A stretch of 19,621 nucleotides of DNA from RGIG2041 sp045532715 (GTDB lineage Bacteria; Bacillota; Clostridia; UBA1381; UMGS1253), in assembly GCA_045532715.1 (NCBI GenBank), contig JAZSGM010000038.1, positions 1-19,621 on the forward strand, given 5' to 3'. The position numbers and the translations under genes were made by a program. Shown here piece after piece: positions 13,389-19,621 of this stretch. Every line of letters begins with the position of its first letter. Within the stretch, counting starts at the first letter, position 1. Under the pieces are notes generated by a model. It saw only the letters and a program-made list of their open reading frames with translations, was not told the origin of the DNA and did not search any database.

Positions 13389-13808
13389 ATGAAAAGAATA
13401 CTGACAGTGCTGATGTGTGCGTTGCTCTGTATAGGATTACTTGCGTGCGGTCAGCAGGGGACGGGTGTGTCTGATCTCTGGGCGACTGCGCTCTATACGG
13501 AGGATACTGAATTGGGTGCGGGCGGAAAAACGGTCACGGTTGAGGTGACGGTAGAGGAGAAAACGGTTGTGTTTACACTGCATACCGATGCGCAGATGCT
13601 TGGCGAAGCGTTGGTGGAGCATAAGCTGGTTGCCGGTGAGAAGGGACCTTACGGCTTGTATGTCAAGTTTGTCAATGGCATAGAGGCGGATTATTCCAAA
13701 ACACAGACCTATTGGGCACTTAATCAGGACGGCGTTTCCCTGCAGACCGGTGTCGATGCGACACCGCTTTCGGACGGTGCGCGTTATGAGCTTGTATATA
13801 CGAAGTAA
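13389..13808 (+). CDS. Small DUF4430-type secreted lipoprotein
   Basis: A 139-residue predicted lipoprotein of unknown function. The N-terminus MKRILTVLMCALLCIGLLAC is a lipoprotein signal with lipobox LLAC, so Cys20 should be lipidated after cleavage and the protein anchored on the outer face of the membrane. Residues about 48-138 form a beta-rich domain that looks like DUF4430, with the characteristic YWAL (108-111) and GVDATPLSDGARYELVY ending. That domain also occurs in the beta domain of vitamin B12 carriers, but no ligand can be inferred here. The ATG at 13389 was chosen because it gives a clean signal peptide; GTGAGG lies 8 bases upstream, and an in-frame ATG eleven codons earlier would spoil the signal. 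It stands alone between its own promoter and a terminator-like hairpin. Confidence 0.78.
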   Translation: MKRILTVLMCALLCIGLLACGQQGTGVSDLWATALYTEDTELGAGGKTVTVEVTVEEKTVVFTLHTDAQMLGEALVEHKLVAGEKGPYGLYVKFVNGIEADYSKTQTYWALNQDGVSLQTGVDATPLSDGARYELVYTK

Positions 13809-13817
13809 CAAAAGCGT

Positions 13818-13851
13818 AAAGAGCGCAGAACTTGACCGTTCTGCGCTCTTT
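13818..13851 (+). terminator. Long hairpin terminator after the lipoprotein gene
   Basis: A perfect 14-bp stem, AAAGAGCGCAGAAC (13818-13831) with GTTCTGCGCTCTTT (13838-13851), encloses TTGACC. The tail TTTGTGTT is only moderately T-rich, so termination may be incomplete and some transcripts may continue into ispE. Confidence 0.75.
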
Positions 13852-13874
13852 GTGTTACAATGATGCTGAAGTTG

Positions 13875-13880
13875 TATACT
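13875..13880 (+). promoter_or_regulatory. Candidate -10 box for ispE-dgt
   Basis: TATACT lies 20 bases before the ispE start codon, just after the preceding hairpin. No convincing -35 box is found at 16-18 bases, and the leader would be very short, so the call is weak; read-through past the hairpin is the alternative. Confidence 0.3.
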
Positions 13881-13900
13881 TGGAACAAAGCGGTGATTTT

Positions 13901-14749
13901 ATGGATAAGGTTTTAATCAATTCGCAGGCAAAGGTCAATCTGTCGCTGGATGTGTGCGGCGTGCGTGAGGATGGGTACCACACGGTGCAGATGATTATGC
14001 AAAAATGTAATCTTTGTGACAGCGTGTATGTTGAAAAATGCGAGGCGGGAATTTCGCTTTCCTGCAATCTTTACTTTTTGCCGACGGATGAAAAAAATAT
14101 TGCATATAAGGCAGCGCAGCTGTTCTTTGCTGAAACGGGCATACGTGGCGGCGTCCGTATCCGTATAGAAAAGCGTATTCCGGTCAGTGCCGGACTTGCG
14201 GGCGGCAGCGGTAATGCAGCTGCGGTGCTGCAGGGACTGGATATGCTCTACGAAACAAAGCTTTCGCAGGCGGCATTAGAGCGCATGGGCTTAAAGCTTG
14301 GAGCGGATGTGCCGTACTGTTTGCGCGGTGGCACGGTGCTGGCAGAGGGAATCGGTGAGGTGCTGACGGATCTGCCGACGTTGCCGCGGACGGCAATTGT
14401 GATTGTGAAGCCGAAAATCAGTGTTTCAACGGCGGATATTTATAAAGCGATGGACAGCACCGAAATTGTGGCGCGTCCGGATACGCCTGCGTTGATTGCG
14501 GCTTTGGAGGCAAAGGATGTACGCGCGCTTGCTGTGCAGATGCACAATGTTATGGAACCGGTAACCAGGGGAATGCATCCGGTCATCGGTGAAATCAAAA
14601 ATGCTTTGCTGGAGTATGGTGCGCTCGGTGCAGTTATGAGCGGCAGCGGACCTTCCGTCTTTGGCCTGTTTGATGATTTTGCGCTTGCCAAAAAGGCGGG
14701 GAATGCGCTGAAGGAGAATTATTTTACCTACGTTGGTTGGACAAATTAG
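13901..14749 (+). CDS. ispE: 4-diphosphocytidyl-2-C-methyl-D-erythritol kinase
   Basis: Phosphorylates CDP-methylerythritol with ATP in the MEP route to isoprenoid precursors. The 282-residue GHMP kinase begins with INSQAKVNLSLDV (Lys11, matching the active-site lysine), has the ATP-binding loop PVSAGLAGGSGNAA (94-107), the catalytic Asp136 in LGADVPYCLRGG and the C-terminal SGSGPSVFGLF. The ATP loop reads GGSGNAA where most IspE proteins have GGS-(S/T)-DAA, a mild departure. The ATG at 13901 matches the family's start; the frame upstream runs through the preceding hairpin. Its ribosome site (AAGCGGTGA) is poorer than those of its neighbours. It is followed 13 bases later by the dGTPase gene and probably shares its transcript. 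Confidence 0.95.
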   Translation: MDKVLINSQAKVNLSLDVCGVREDGYHTVQMIMQKCNLCDSVYVEKCEAGISLSCNLYFLPTDEKNIAYKAAQLFFAETGIRGGVRIRIEKRIPVSAGLAGGSGNAAAVLQGLDMLYETKLSQAALERMGLKLGADVPYCLRGGTVLAEGIGEVLTDLPTLPRTAIVIVKPKISVSTADIYKAMDSTEIVARPDTPALIAALEAKDVRALAVQMHNVMEPVTRGMHPVIGEIKNALLEYGALGAVMSGSGPSVFGLFDDFALAKKAGNALKENYFTYVGWTN

Positions 14750-14762
14750 GAGGTGCGGATAT

Positions 14763-15770
14763 ATGCTGTCCATAAGAGAACGAATTGAAGAAGAGGAACG
14801 CCTGAGACTGTCGCCGCATGCCGTACTTGCTTCTAAAACGCAGGGAAGAGACCGCGTGGAAGCACCTTGTATTTACAGAACGGCTTTTCAACGTGACCGA
14901 GATCGTGTAATTCATTGTAAGGCATTTCGCCGTTTAAAACATAAGACGCAGGTGTTTATCGCACCGATGGGGGATCACTACAGAACGCGTCTTACGCATA
15001 CCTTGGAGGTAACGCAGATTGCGCGCAGTATTTCGCGTGCACTTCGTCTTAACGAGGATCTGACCGAGGCAATGAGTCTTGCACACGATTTGGGGCATAC
15101 GCCATTCGGACATACGGGTGAGGATATGTTAGACAAGCTTTGCAAGGGTGGCTTTCGCCATTACAGTCAAAGTTTACGTGTTGTGGAGGTTTTGGAAAAG
15201 GACGGTCAAGGTTTAAATCTGACAAAAGAGGTGCGCGATGGCATTGCGAACCATACCGGTAACCATCAGCCGGCTACGCTGGAGGGGTATGTGCTGAAAT
15301 TTGCCGATAAAATTGCTTATGTCAATCACGACATTGACGATGCAATGCGCGCAGGCGTATTGAATGAAAACGACATCCCGAAAGAGCTGGTCGATGTGCT
15401 CGGAAGGACACACTCGGAACGCATTGATGCTTTAATTACCAATATTATTGAAACATCTATGGATAAGGATTGTGTCTGCATGACGCCGGAAATTGAACAG
15501 ACGTTTATGGCTTTGCGTGACTTTATGTTTGCCAAGGTTTATGACTACCCGCAGAAAAGAAACGAGGAGCGTAAGGCAAACTATATTATTGAAGCGATGT
15601 TTCATCATTTTACGTCGCATACCGAGCAGCTGCCGGAGGAGTACCGCGCAGGGCTGGCGCATTGGGAAACTGACAGAATTGTATGCGATTATATTGCCGG
15701 TATGAGTGACGATTATGCCGTTTCGACATACAATAGCATATTTGTACCAAAATCCTGGACAGTATTTTAA
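14763..15770 (+). CDS. dgt: Deoxyguanosine triphosphate triphosphohydrolase-like HD protein
   Basis: A 335-residue cytoplasmic HD-domain enzyme expected to hydrolyse dGTP or other dNTPs to the nucleoside and triphosphate. The family signature FRRLKHKTQVF (55-65), RTRLTHTLEV (74-83, His79), the HD pair His108-Asp109 in AHDLGHTPFGHTGE, and Asp182 in FADKIAYVNHD give a complete metal site. The length is right for the short Gram-positive dGTPase-like group, and RPxGxxxR-type segments of the longer E. coli enzyme are not evident. The ATG at 14763 is preceded by TAGGAGGTG with ideal spacing. The order dgt-dnaG-rpoD is a familiar arrangement in Clostridia and links nucleotide pool control to replication genes. 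True substrate is untested. Confidence 0.9.
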   Translation: MLSIRERIEEEERLRLSPHAVLASKTQGRDRVEAPCIYRTAFQRDRDRVIHCKAFRRLKHKTQVFIAPMGDHYRTRLTHTLEVTQIARSISRALRLNEDLTEAMSLAHDLGHTPFGHTGEDMLDKLCKGGFRHYSQSLRVVEVLEKDGQGLNLTKEVRDGIANHTGNHQPATLEGYVLKFADKIAYVNHDIDDAMRAGVLNENDIPKELVDVLGRTHSERIDALITNIIETSMDKDCVCMTPEIEQTFMALRDFMFAKVYDYPQKRNEERKANYIIEAMFHHFTSHTEQLPEEYRAGLAHWETDRIVCDYIAGMSDDYAVSTYNSIFVPKSWTVF

Positions 15771-15774
15771 TTAT

Positions 15775-15801
15775 TTGTATAAACTGTATAAAAGTTATAA
15801 T
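15775..15801 (+). promoter_or_regulatory. Possible promoter ahead of dnaG-rpoD
   Basis: The 135-base gap between dgt and dnaG is very AT-rich and has a perfect TATAAT at 15796-15801. The best -35 candidate, TTGTAT at 15775-15780, is only 15 bases away, so the pair is imperfect; further TATA-like boxes nearby (TATAAA, TATAAG) make the true start uncertain. No terminator for dgt is visible. Confidence 0.35.
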
Positions 15802-15905
15802 TTTTGAAATAAATACTTATAAATATTCAAATGTAAAGAAGGAATTTTTCTAAAAATGTCGAATTTGTGTGTATAAGCGAAGAAGAAAAAGGAGCGTAAA
15901 TTTTC

Positions 15906-17693
15906 TTGTTTTATTCTGATGAACTTATACAGGAAGTGATATCTGCCAACGATATTGTTGATGTGATATCCGCATATGTTCGGCTGAAGAAAAGCGGCAG
16001 AAACTATATGGGTTTGTGTCCTTTTCACAATGAAAAAACGCCTTCTTTTCACGTTTCTGCAGACAAACAGCTTTACCATTGCTTTGGTTGTCACGAGGGC
16101 GGCACAGTCATTAATTTTATTATGAAATCCGAAAATCTGGATTTTGTGGACGCACTCAAGTGGCTTGCGCAGCGTGCGCATATTACATTGCCGGAGCCGG
16201 AGCAGACGCCGCAAATGCAAAGGAATGTGCGCAGAAAGCAGAGAATGCTCAGTGCCAATACCTTTGCGGCAAAGTTTTTTTATAACACGCTGGTAAAGGA
16301 TCCGGCAGCGCAGAAGGGCAGAGATTATGTGATGTCGCGTGCACTGCAGCCGAAAACGATTACCTCGTTTGGTATCGGCTATGCGCCGGAGGGTGGTACG
16401 GAGCTGATTCGGCATCTGGAATCGCTCGGCTATACAAAACAGGAGTTGTTTGATTTTGGCCTTGCTATAGCGAAGAACAACCGTTACATTGATAAGTTTC
16501 GCGGACGCGTGATGTTTCCGATTATTGATGTGCGCGGTAATGTCATCGGCTTTGGCGGCAGAATACTGGATGATACAAAACCGAAGTATTTAAATTCTCC
16601 GGAAACGGAGGTCTTTAATAAAAGCCAAAACCTGTTCGGGTTAAATGTTGCAAAAAACAAAAAAGATGACCGCTTGATTTTGGTGGAAGGCTTTTTGGAT
16701 GTTATTTCTCTGCACCAGGCGGGCATTGACAATGCGGTTGCAACGCTCGGTACATCGCTGACGCAGGAGCAGACGCGTATTATCAAGCGCTATGCAAGCG
16801 AGGTTATCATCTGTTATGATACGGATGAGGCGGGCATTAAAGCGACTTTGCGTGCAATTGAGCTCTTTCAGAGCACGGATGTGCGTGTGAAGATTCTCAG
16901 TCTCACCGGCGCAAAGGATCCGGATGAGTATATCAAAAAGCACGGCGGAGCGGAGAAGTTTAGAGAGGCAATGGCAAAGGCAATACCGGCAACGCAGTTC
17001 CGGCTGATGCTGATCAGGAAAAAGTATGATGTGGACAACAGCGTTGACGATAAGGTTAAGTTTTTGCAGGAGGCTGCAAAAATTCTGATTTCAACAAAAA
17101 ATTCCGTTGAAATTGATTCATATGCAGAAATGCTTGCGCGGGATTACAATGTAAAAAAAGAATCCATTCTTTCGGAAATCAAGCGTTTGCAGGGCAGAGA
17201 CAGTCGGGCAGAGAAAAATAAGCAATATGCCGGACAAGCGAAAACTGTTAAAATTGAAACCAAAGATAATGAAACCGTGGTGATCAGAAAAAGTTCACCG
17301 TTGGAACTTGCGGAGCGAAAGCTTCTGTATCTGATGTTTATGAACCGGCAGGCAGCCAAACGGGCAGAAACCGAAATCGGTTGTGCCAATTTTTCAAATC
17401 CGCTGCATTGCAGGTTGGCATGTGTGCTTTGCGACAGCTGGAATGCCGGCGCGGCGCCGACTGCGGCGATGGTGCTTGGCGGTTTCGGCGAAGCGGAGAG
17501 CAAATATATTACTGAAATTCTGTTTGACGCATCTGTTTATGCGGATATGCAGGCAACGGCCGAGGATTTTATTATACAGATTGAGCGCATCAAGCTGGAT
17601 GAAAGAATCAAACAGGAAACTGACCCAAAGATTGCACAGGAGCTGCTGATGCAGCTGCAGGCACTCAGCAAAAAGAGAGGAGGCGCGTTTTAG
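15906..17693 (+). CDS. dnaG: DNA primase
   Basis: Makes RNA primers for DNA replication at the fork together with the DnaB helicase. The 595-residue protein has the CHC2 zinc finger at the N-terminus (Cys38, His41, Cys59, Cys62 in LCPFH and CFGCH), the RNA polymerase core with YLNSPET (229-235), and the TOPRIM metal residues Glu261 (LVEGFLDV) and Asp305/Asp307 (CYDTDEAG). The C-terminal part (about 450-595) is the helicase-binding region, weakly conserved as usual. Translation starts at TTG (15906): GGAG lies 11 bases upstream, no ATG or GTG fits, and the resulting N-terminus FYSDELIQEVISANDIVDVIS aligns with other primases, which shows the start is right. The stop TAG overlaps the rpoD start by one base. 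Confidence 0.96.
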   Translation: MFYSDELIQEVISANDIVDVISAYVRLKKSGRNYMGLCPFHNEKTPSFHVSADKQLYHCFGCHEGGTVINFIMKSENLDFVDALKWLAQRAHITLPEPEQTPQMQRNVRRKQRMLSANTFAAKFFYNTLVKDPAAQKGRDYVMSRALQPKTITSFGIGYAPEGGTELIRHLESLGYTKQELFDFGLAIAKNNRYIDKFRGRVMFPIIDVRGNVIGFGGRILDDTKPKYLNSPETEVFNKSQNLFGLNVAKNKKDDRLILVEGFLDVISLHQAGIDNAVATLGTSLTQEQTRIIKRYASEVIICYDTDEAGIKATLRAIELFQSTDVRVKILSLTGAKDPDEYIKKHGGAEKFREAMAKAIPATQFRLMLIRKKYDVDNSVDDKVKFLQEAAKILISTKNSVEIDSYAEMLARDYNVKKESILSEIKRLQGRDSRAEKNKQYAGQAKTVKIETKDNETVVIRKSSPLELAERKLLYLMFMNRQAAKRAETEIGCANFSNPLHCRLACVLCDSWNAGAAPTAAMVLGGFGEAESKYITEILFDASVYADMQATAEDFIIQIERIKLDERIKQETDPKIAQELLMQLQALSKKRGGAF

Positions 17694-18775
17694 TGAGCGA
17701 AGTGGAAGTAAGCAAAAAAGCGATAGCGCGCGAGCTGTTGGAACGCGGTAAGAAAAGCGGGGTACTTACCTTTAAAGAAATCATGGATGCTTTTGAAGCG
17801 GTGGATATCGCAGCGGAGCAGATTGACAAGGTGTATGAAACGCTGGAAAAGGCCGGAATCGAGATTGTCGCAGACATGGAAAAGGAACTCGAGGAAATTG
17901 AAATGGCCCAGGAGGATGTAGAGGATTTATCCGTTCCGGAAGGCGTCAATATTGATGACCATGTCAAAATGTATTTAAAGGAAATCGGTAAAGTGCCGCT
18001 TTTGGATCCGGCTGAGGAAATCGAATTGGCAAAGCGTATGGCTGATGGCGATCAGGAAGCGAAGAAACGTCTTTCGGAGGCGAATCTGCGTTTGGTGGTC
18101 AGCATTGCAAAGCGTTATGTCGGTCGTGGTATGCTGTTCCTTGATTTGATTCAGGAAGGTAATCTGGGTCTGATTAAAGCGGTTGAAAAGTTTAATTATA
18201 CAAAGGGTTATAAGTTTTCGACGTATGCAACATGGTGGATTCGTCAGGCGATTACGCGTGCAATTGCCGACCAGGCGAGAACGATTCGTATTCCGGTGCA
18301 TATGGTTGAAACCATCAATAAGCTGATTCGTGTGTCGCGCCAGCTTTTGCAGGAGCTTGGACGAGAGCCTACGCCGGAGGAAATCTCCAAGGAGCTCAAT
18401 ATGTCACCGGAAAAGGTGCGCGAGATTATGAAGATTGCACAGGAGCCGGTGTCGCTTGAAACGCCGATCGGCGAAGAGGAAGACAGTCACCTGGGTGACT
18501 TTATTCCGGACGATGATGCACCGGCACCGTCGGAGTCGGCGAGTTATGTGCTGTTAAAGGAGCAGCTCTTAGAGGTGCTCGGTACATTAACGCCGCGCGA
18601 GGCGAAGGTGCTCAAGCTGCGTTTCGGTTTGGAGGACGGCAGAGCGAGAACACTTGAAGAGGTAGGTAAGCGCTTTGATGTAACGCGTGAGCGTATTCGC
18701 CAGATTGAGGCAAAGGCACTCCGTAAGCTGCGTCATCCGAGCAGAAGTAAGAAGTTAAAGGATTATCTGGATTAA
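17693..18775 (+). CDS. rpoD: Principal RNA polymerase sigma factor (sigma-70/sigma-A)
   Basis: The housekeeping sigma factor directing RNA polymerase to TTGACA/TATAAT promoters like those in this window. The 360 residues comprise region 1.1 (about 1-75), region 1.2 (DDHVKMYLKEIGKVPLL, 88-104), region 2 (NLRLVVSIAKRYVGRGMLFL through YATWWIRQAITRAIADQART, 131-197), region 3 (about 205-285) and region 4 with the -35 helix-turn-helix (TLEEVGKRFDVTRERIRQIE, 320-339). The long non-conserved insert of E. coli RpoD is absent, as in Gram-positives. It starts at GTG 17693, sharing the G of the dnaG stop TAG, with GAGGAGG 9 bases upstream inside dnaG, so the two are translationally coupled. A strong terminator follows. 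Confidence 0.98.
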   Translation: MSEVEVSKKAIARELLERGKKSGVLTFKEIMDAFEAVDIAAEQIDKVYETLEKAGIEIVADMEKELEEIEMAQEDVEDLSVPEGVNIDDHVKMYLKEIGKVPLLDPAEEIELAKRMADGDQEAKKRLSEANLRLVVSIAKRYVGRGMLFLDLIQEGNLGLIKAVEKFNYTKGYKFSTYATWWIRQAITRAIADQARTIRIPVHMVETINKLIRVSRQLLQELGREPTPEEISKELNMSPEKVREIMKIAQEPVSLETPIGEEEDSHLGDFIPDDDAPAPSESASYVLLKEQLLEVLGTLTPREAKVLKLRFGLEDGRARTLEEVGKRFDVTRERIRQIEAKALRKLRHPSRSKKLKDYLD

Positions 18776-18787
18776 GCATATATAGCA

Positions 18788-18828
18788 AAAAGCGAAGTTT
18801 GAGATTTTGAACTTCGCTTTTGTTTTTA
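18788..18828 (+). terminator. Rho-independent terminator of rpoD
   Basis: AAAAGCGAAGTT (18788-18799) pairs perfectly with AACTTCGCTTTT (18810-18821) around a ten-base loop, followed by TGTTTTTATT. It lies 12 bases after the rpoD stop. Confidence 0.9.
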
Positions 18829-19108
18829 TTATTCAATATGTACGAAAACCGTAAAATATCTTTGTTAAAATAGCACAATGAGCTAAAATAGCCATAGAAA
18901 AACTCTGTATTGAGAGAAAAATATAAAAAATGCACAAAAAAATTCAAATTTTTCTTGCAAAATGTTGAAAAAAAGTATATGATATAAATATAAGCTTAAA
19001 AATATGCACAAAAACGATTATGAAATTTCTGGCAAATTGCACATAGTTGTCAAGTGGCAAAGTGTGGCTGCTGAAAATGGAATTCGTTTCTCGGGGGGAA
19101 GTATTAAC
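18829..19108. other. AT-rich intergenic region with one strong promoter and a long leader
   Basis: I see no gene in this stretch on either strand. The first part holds two near-repeats of TAAAATAGC about 16 bases apart (around 18866 and 18884). The second part contains the promoter at 18955-18983 and about 120 bases of leader without a riboswitch or hairpin I can recognise. Confidence 0.6.
18955..18983 (+). promoter_or_regulatory. Strong predicted promoter of the terminal regulator gene
   Basis: TTGCAA (18955-18960) and TATGAT (18978-18983) are exactly 17 bases apart in AT-rich DNA. The start of transcription would be near 18990, leaving an untranslated leader of about 120 bases before the ATG at 19109. 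Confidence 0.65.
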
Positions 19109-19621
19109 ATGATGAAAAAAACTTTTCAAAATGTAATTAACCAGATGGATGCCTTTTTGACGGCACCGGTCGGCGTGATGGATTTTGAAGGGTATGTCAT
19201 TGCAACAAACGCATCGGAGGAAATGAGCGAGTATGCGGAAAGCTTTGTCGGTGTTGCTACGGACTGTCTGCAGGTACATACTTGTCGTGGCTACAGCATC
19301 TGCGGCATCAGTAAAAGCAAAAAGACGGAGTATATTGTCTATGTGCGCGGCACAAACGATGAGGCAAGACGCACCTGTATGATGCTGGCGGTATCGTTAA
19401 ACAACATTCGTGTGTTTTATGATGACAAATACGATAAAACAACGTTTATTAAAAACATTATTTCCGACAATACCTTGCCGCTGGATTTGCACCAGCGTGC
19501 ACGTGAGCTGCACTTGGACTACGAGCAGGAGCGTGTGGTCTTCATTTTGAAGGTAACGCAAACCGGCGATGTTGCGGCAATTGATGTGTTTATGAATCTG
19601 TTTCCGAAAACGGAGCATGAT
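19109..19621 (+). CDS. Probable PucR/CdaR-like transcriptional regulator, C-terminus cut by window edge
   Basis: The first 171 residues, starting MMKKTFQNVINQMDAFLTAPVGVMDFEG, are visible; the frame is open to the last base. A small N-terminal sensor-like domain (about 8-105; VGVMDFEGYVIATN, GYSICGISK, YIVYVRG) is followed by FIKNIISDNTLPLDLHQRARELHL and ERVVFILKV, a linker and the start of a GGDEF-like middle domain typical of PucR/CdaR-type regulators in Clostridia, which carry a C-terminal helix-turn-helix. That DNA-binding part would lie beyond the window. Such proteins control sugar-acid, purine or other catabolic genes, so a link to the uronate operon is conceivable but not shown. GGGGGG about 10 bases before the first of two adjacent ATG codons is the ribosome site. 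Family call is by pattern only. Confidence 0.6.
   Translation, partial: MMKKTFQNVINQMDAFLTAPVGVMDFEGYVIATNASEEMSEYAESFVGVATDCLQVHTCRGYSICGISKSKKTEYIVYVRGTNDEARRTCMMLAVSLNNIRVFYDDKYDKTTFIKNIISDNTLPLDLHQRARELHLDYEQERVVFILKVTQTGDVAAIDVFMNLFPKTEHD

Noticed and set aside
13832..13900. Longer IspE N-terminus starting near 13832
   Set aside because: The added residues come from the loop and right arm of the hairpin and do not fit the family; the MDKVLINSQAKVNL start does.
18862..18890. Second promoter (TTGTTA, 16 bases, TAAAAT) between rpoD and the terminal gene
   Set aside because: The match is weak, the spacing is not ideal and it lies over 200 bases from the gene in AT-rich DNA where such matches are frequent.
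18990..19108. Riboswitch in the leader of the terminal regulator gene
   Set aside because: I could not recognise any known riboswitch core, T-box motif or terminator/antiterminator pair; only the leader's length is unusual.
18612..19279. Two minus-strand frames of 111 codons after and within rpoD and the regulator gene
   Set aside because: They are antisense to coding or AT-rich intergenic DNA, have no ribosome site and have low-complexity, Phe/Asn-rich translations.

Overview
The window looks like a chromosome segment of a low-to-moderate GC, anaerobic Firmicute of the class Clostridia, most like the gut Oscillospirales/Ruminococcaceae. The reasons are strong AGGAGG-type ribosome binding sites, sigma-A type promoters, the dgt-dnaG-rpoD block, a short ProB without a PUA domain, and hexuronate isomerase-pathway genes of Bacillus/Clostridium type. 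Placement is by gene content and style only. I see no phage, IS or CRISPR genes.

Region 1 (1-5700, minus strand) is one tightly packed operon read from a promoter near 5668-5696. In order of transcription it encodes a TIM-barrel sugar isomerase/epimerase-like protein, a Gfo/Idh/MocA oxidoreductase, a second TIM-barrel protein, mannonate dehydratase (uxuA), an SDR-type fructuronate reductase (uxuB) and glucuronate isomerase (uxaC, cut by the window edge). The last three convert glucuronate to fructuronate, mannonate and 2-keto-3-deoxygluconate. The first three are the unusual part: an NAD-dependent sugar oxidoreductase with two metal-dependent barrels is the toolkit of redox-assisted glycoside cleavage or sugar-acid interconversion, so the operon may prepare a modified or conjugated uronate for the classical pathway.

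Region 2 (5795-9541, minus strand) is a stress-sensing locus: an OmpR-type response regulator, a membrane histidine kinase and a membrane-anchored HtrA protease, closed by a strong terminator. It resembles CssRS-HtrA and CiaRH-HtrA. Divergent from it, proB-proA (9599-11752, plus strand) make glutamate-5-semialdehyde for proline and end in a clear terminator.

Region 3 (11794-12225) holds a tRNA-Thr(CGT) gene and an odd repeat structure. A 100-bp segment that starts inside the tRNA T-loop and carries a terminator and an inverted copy of the T-arm is present twice, 197 bp apart, with a 97-bp hairpin-rich linker between. The second copy runs into the terminator of a convergent class II aldolase gene.

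Region 4 (12229-15770) contains the aldolase (minus strand), then a small DUF4430 lipoprotein, ispE (isoprenoid precursor synthesis) and a dGTPase-like HD phosphohydrolase on the plus strand. Region 5 (15900-18821) is dnaG-rpoD (primase and the principal sigma factor, overlapping by one base). After a terminator and an AT-rich gap with a strong promoter, the window ends inside a gene for what is probably a PucR/CdaR-like regulator.
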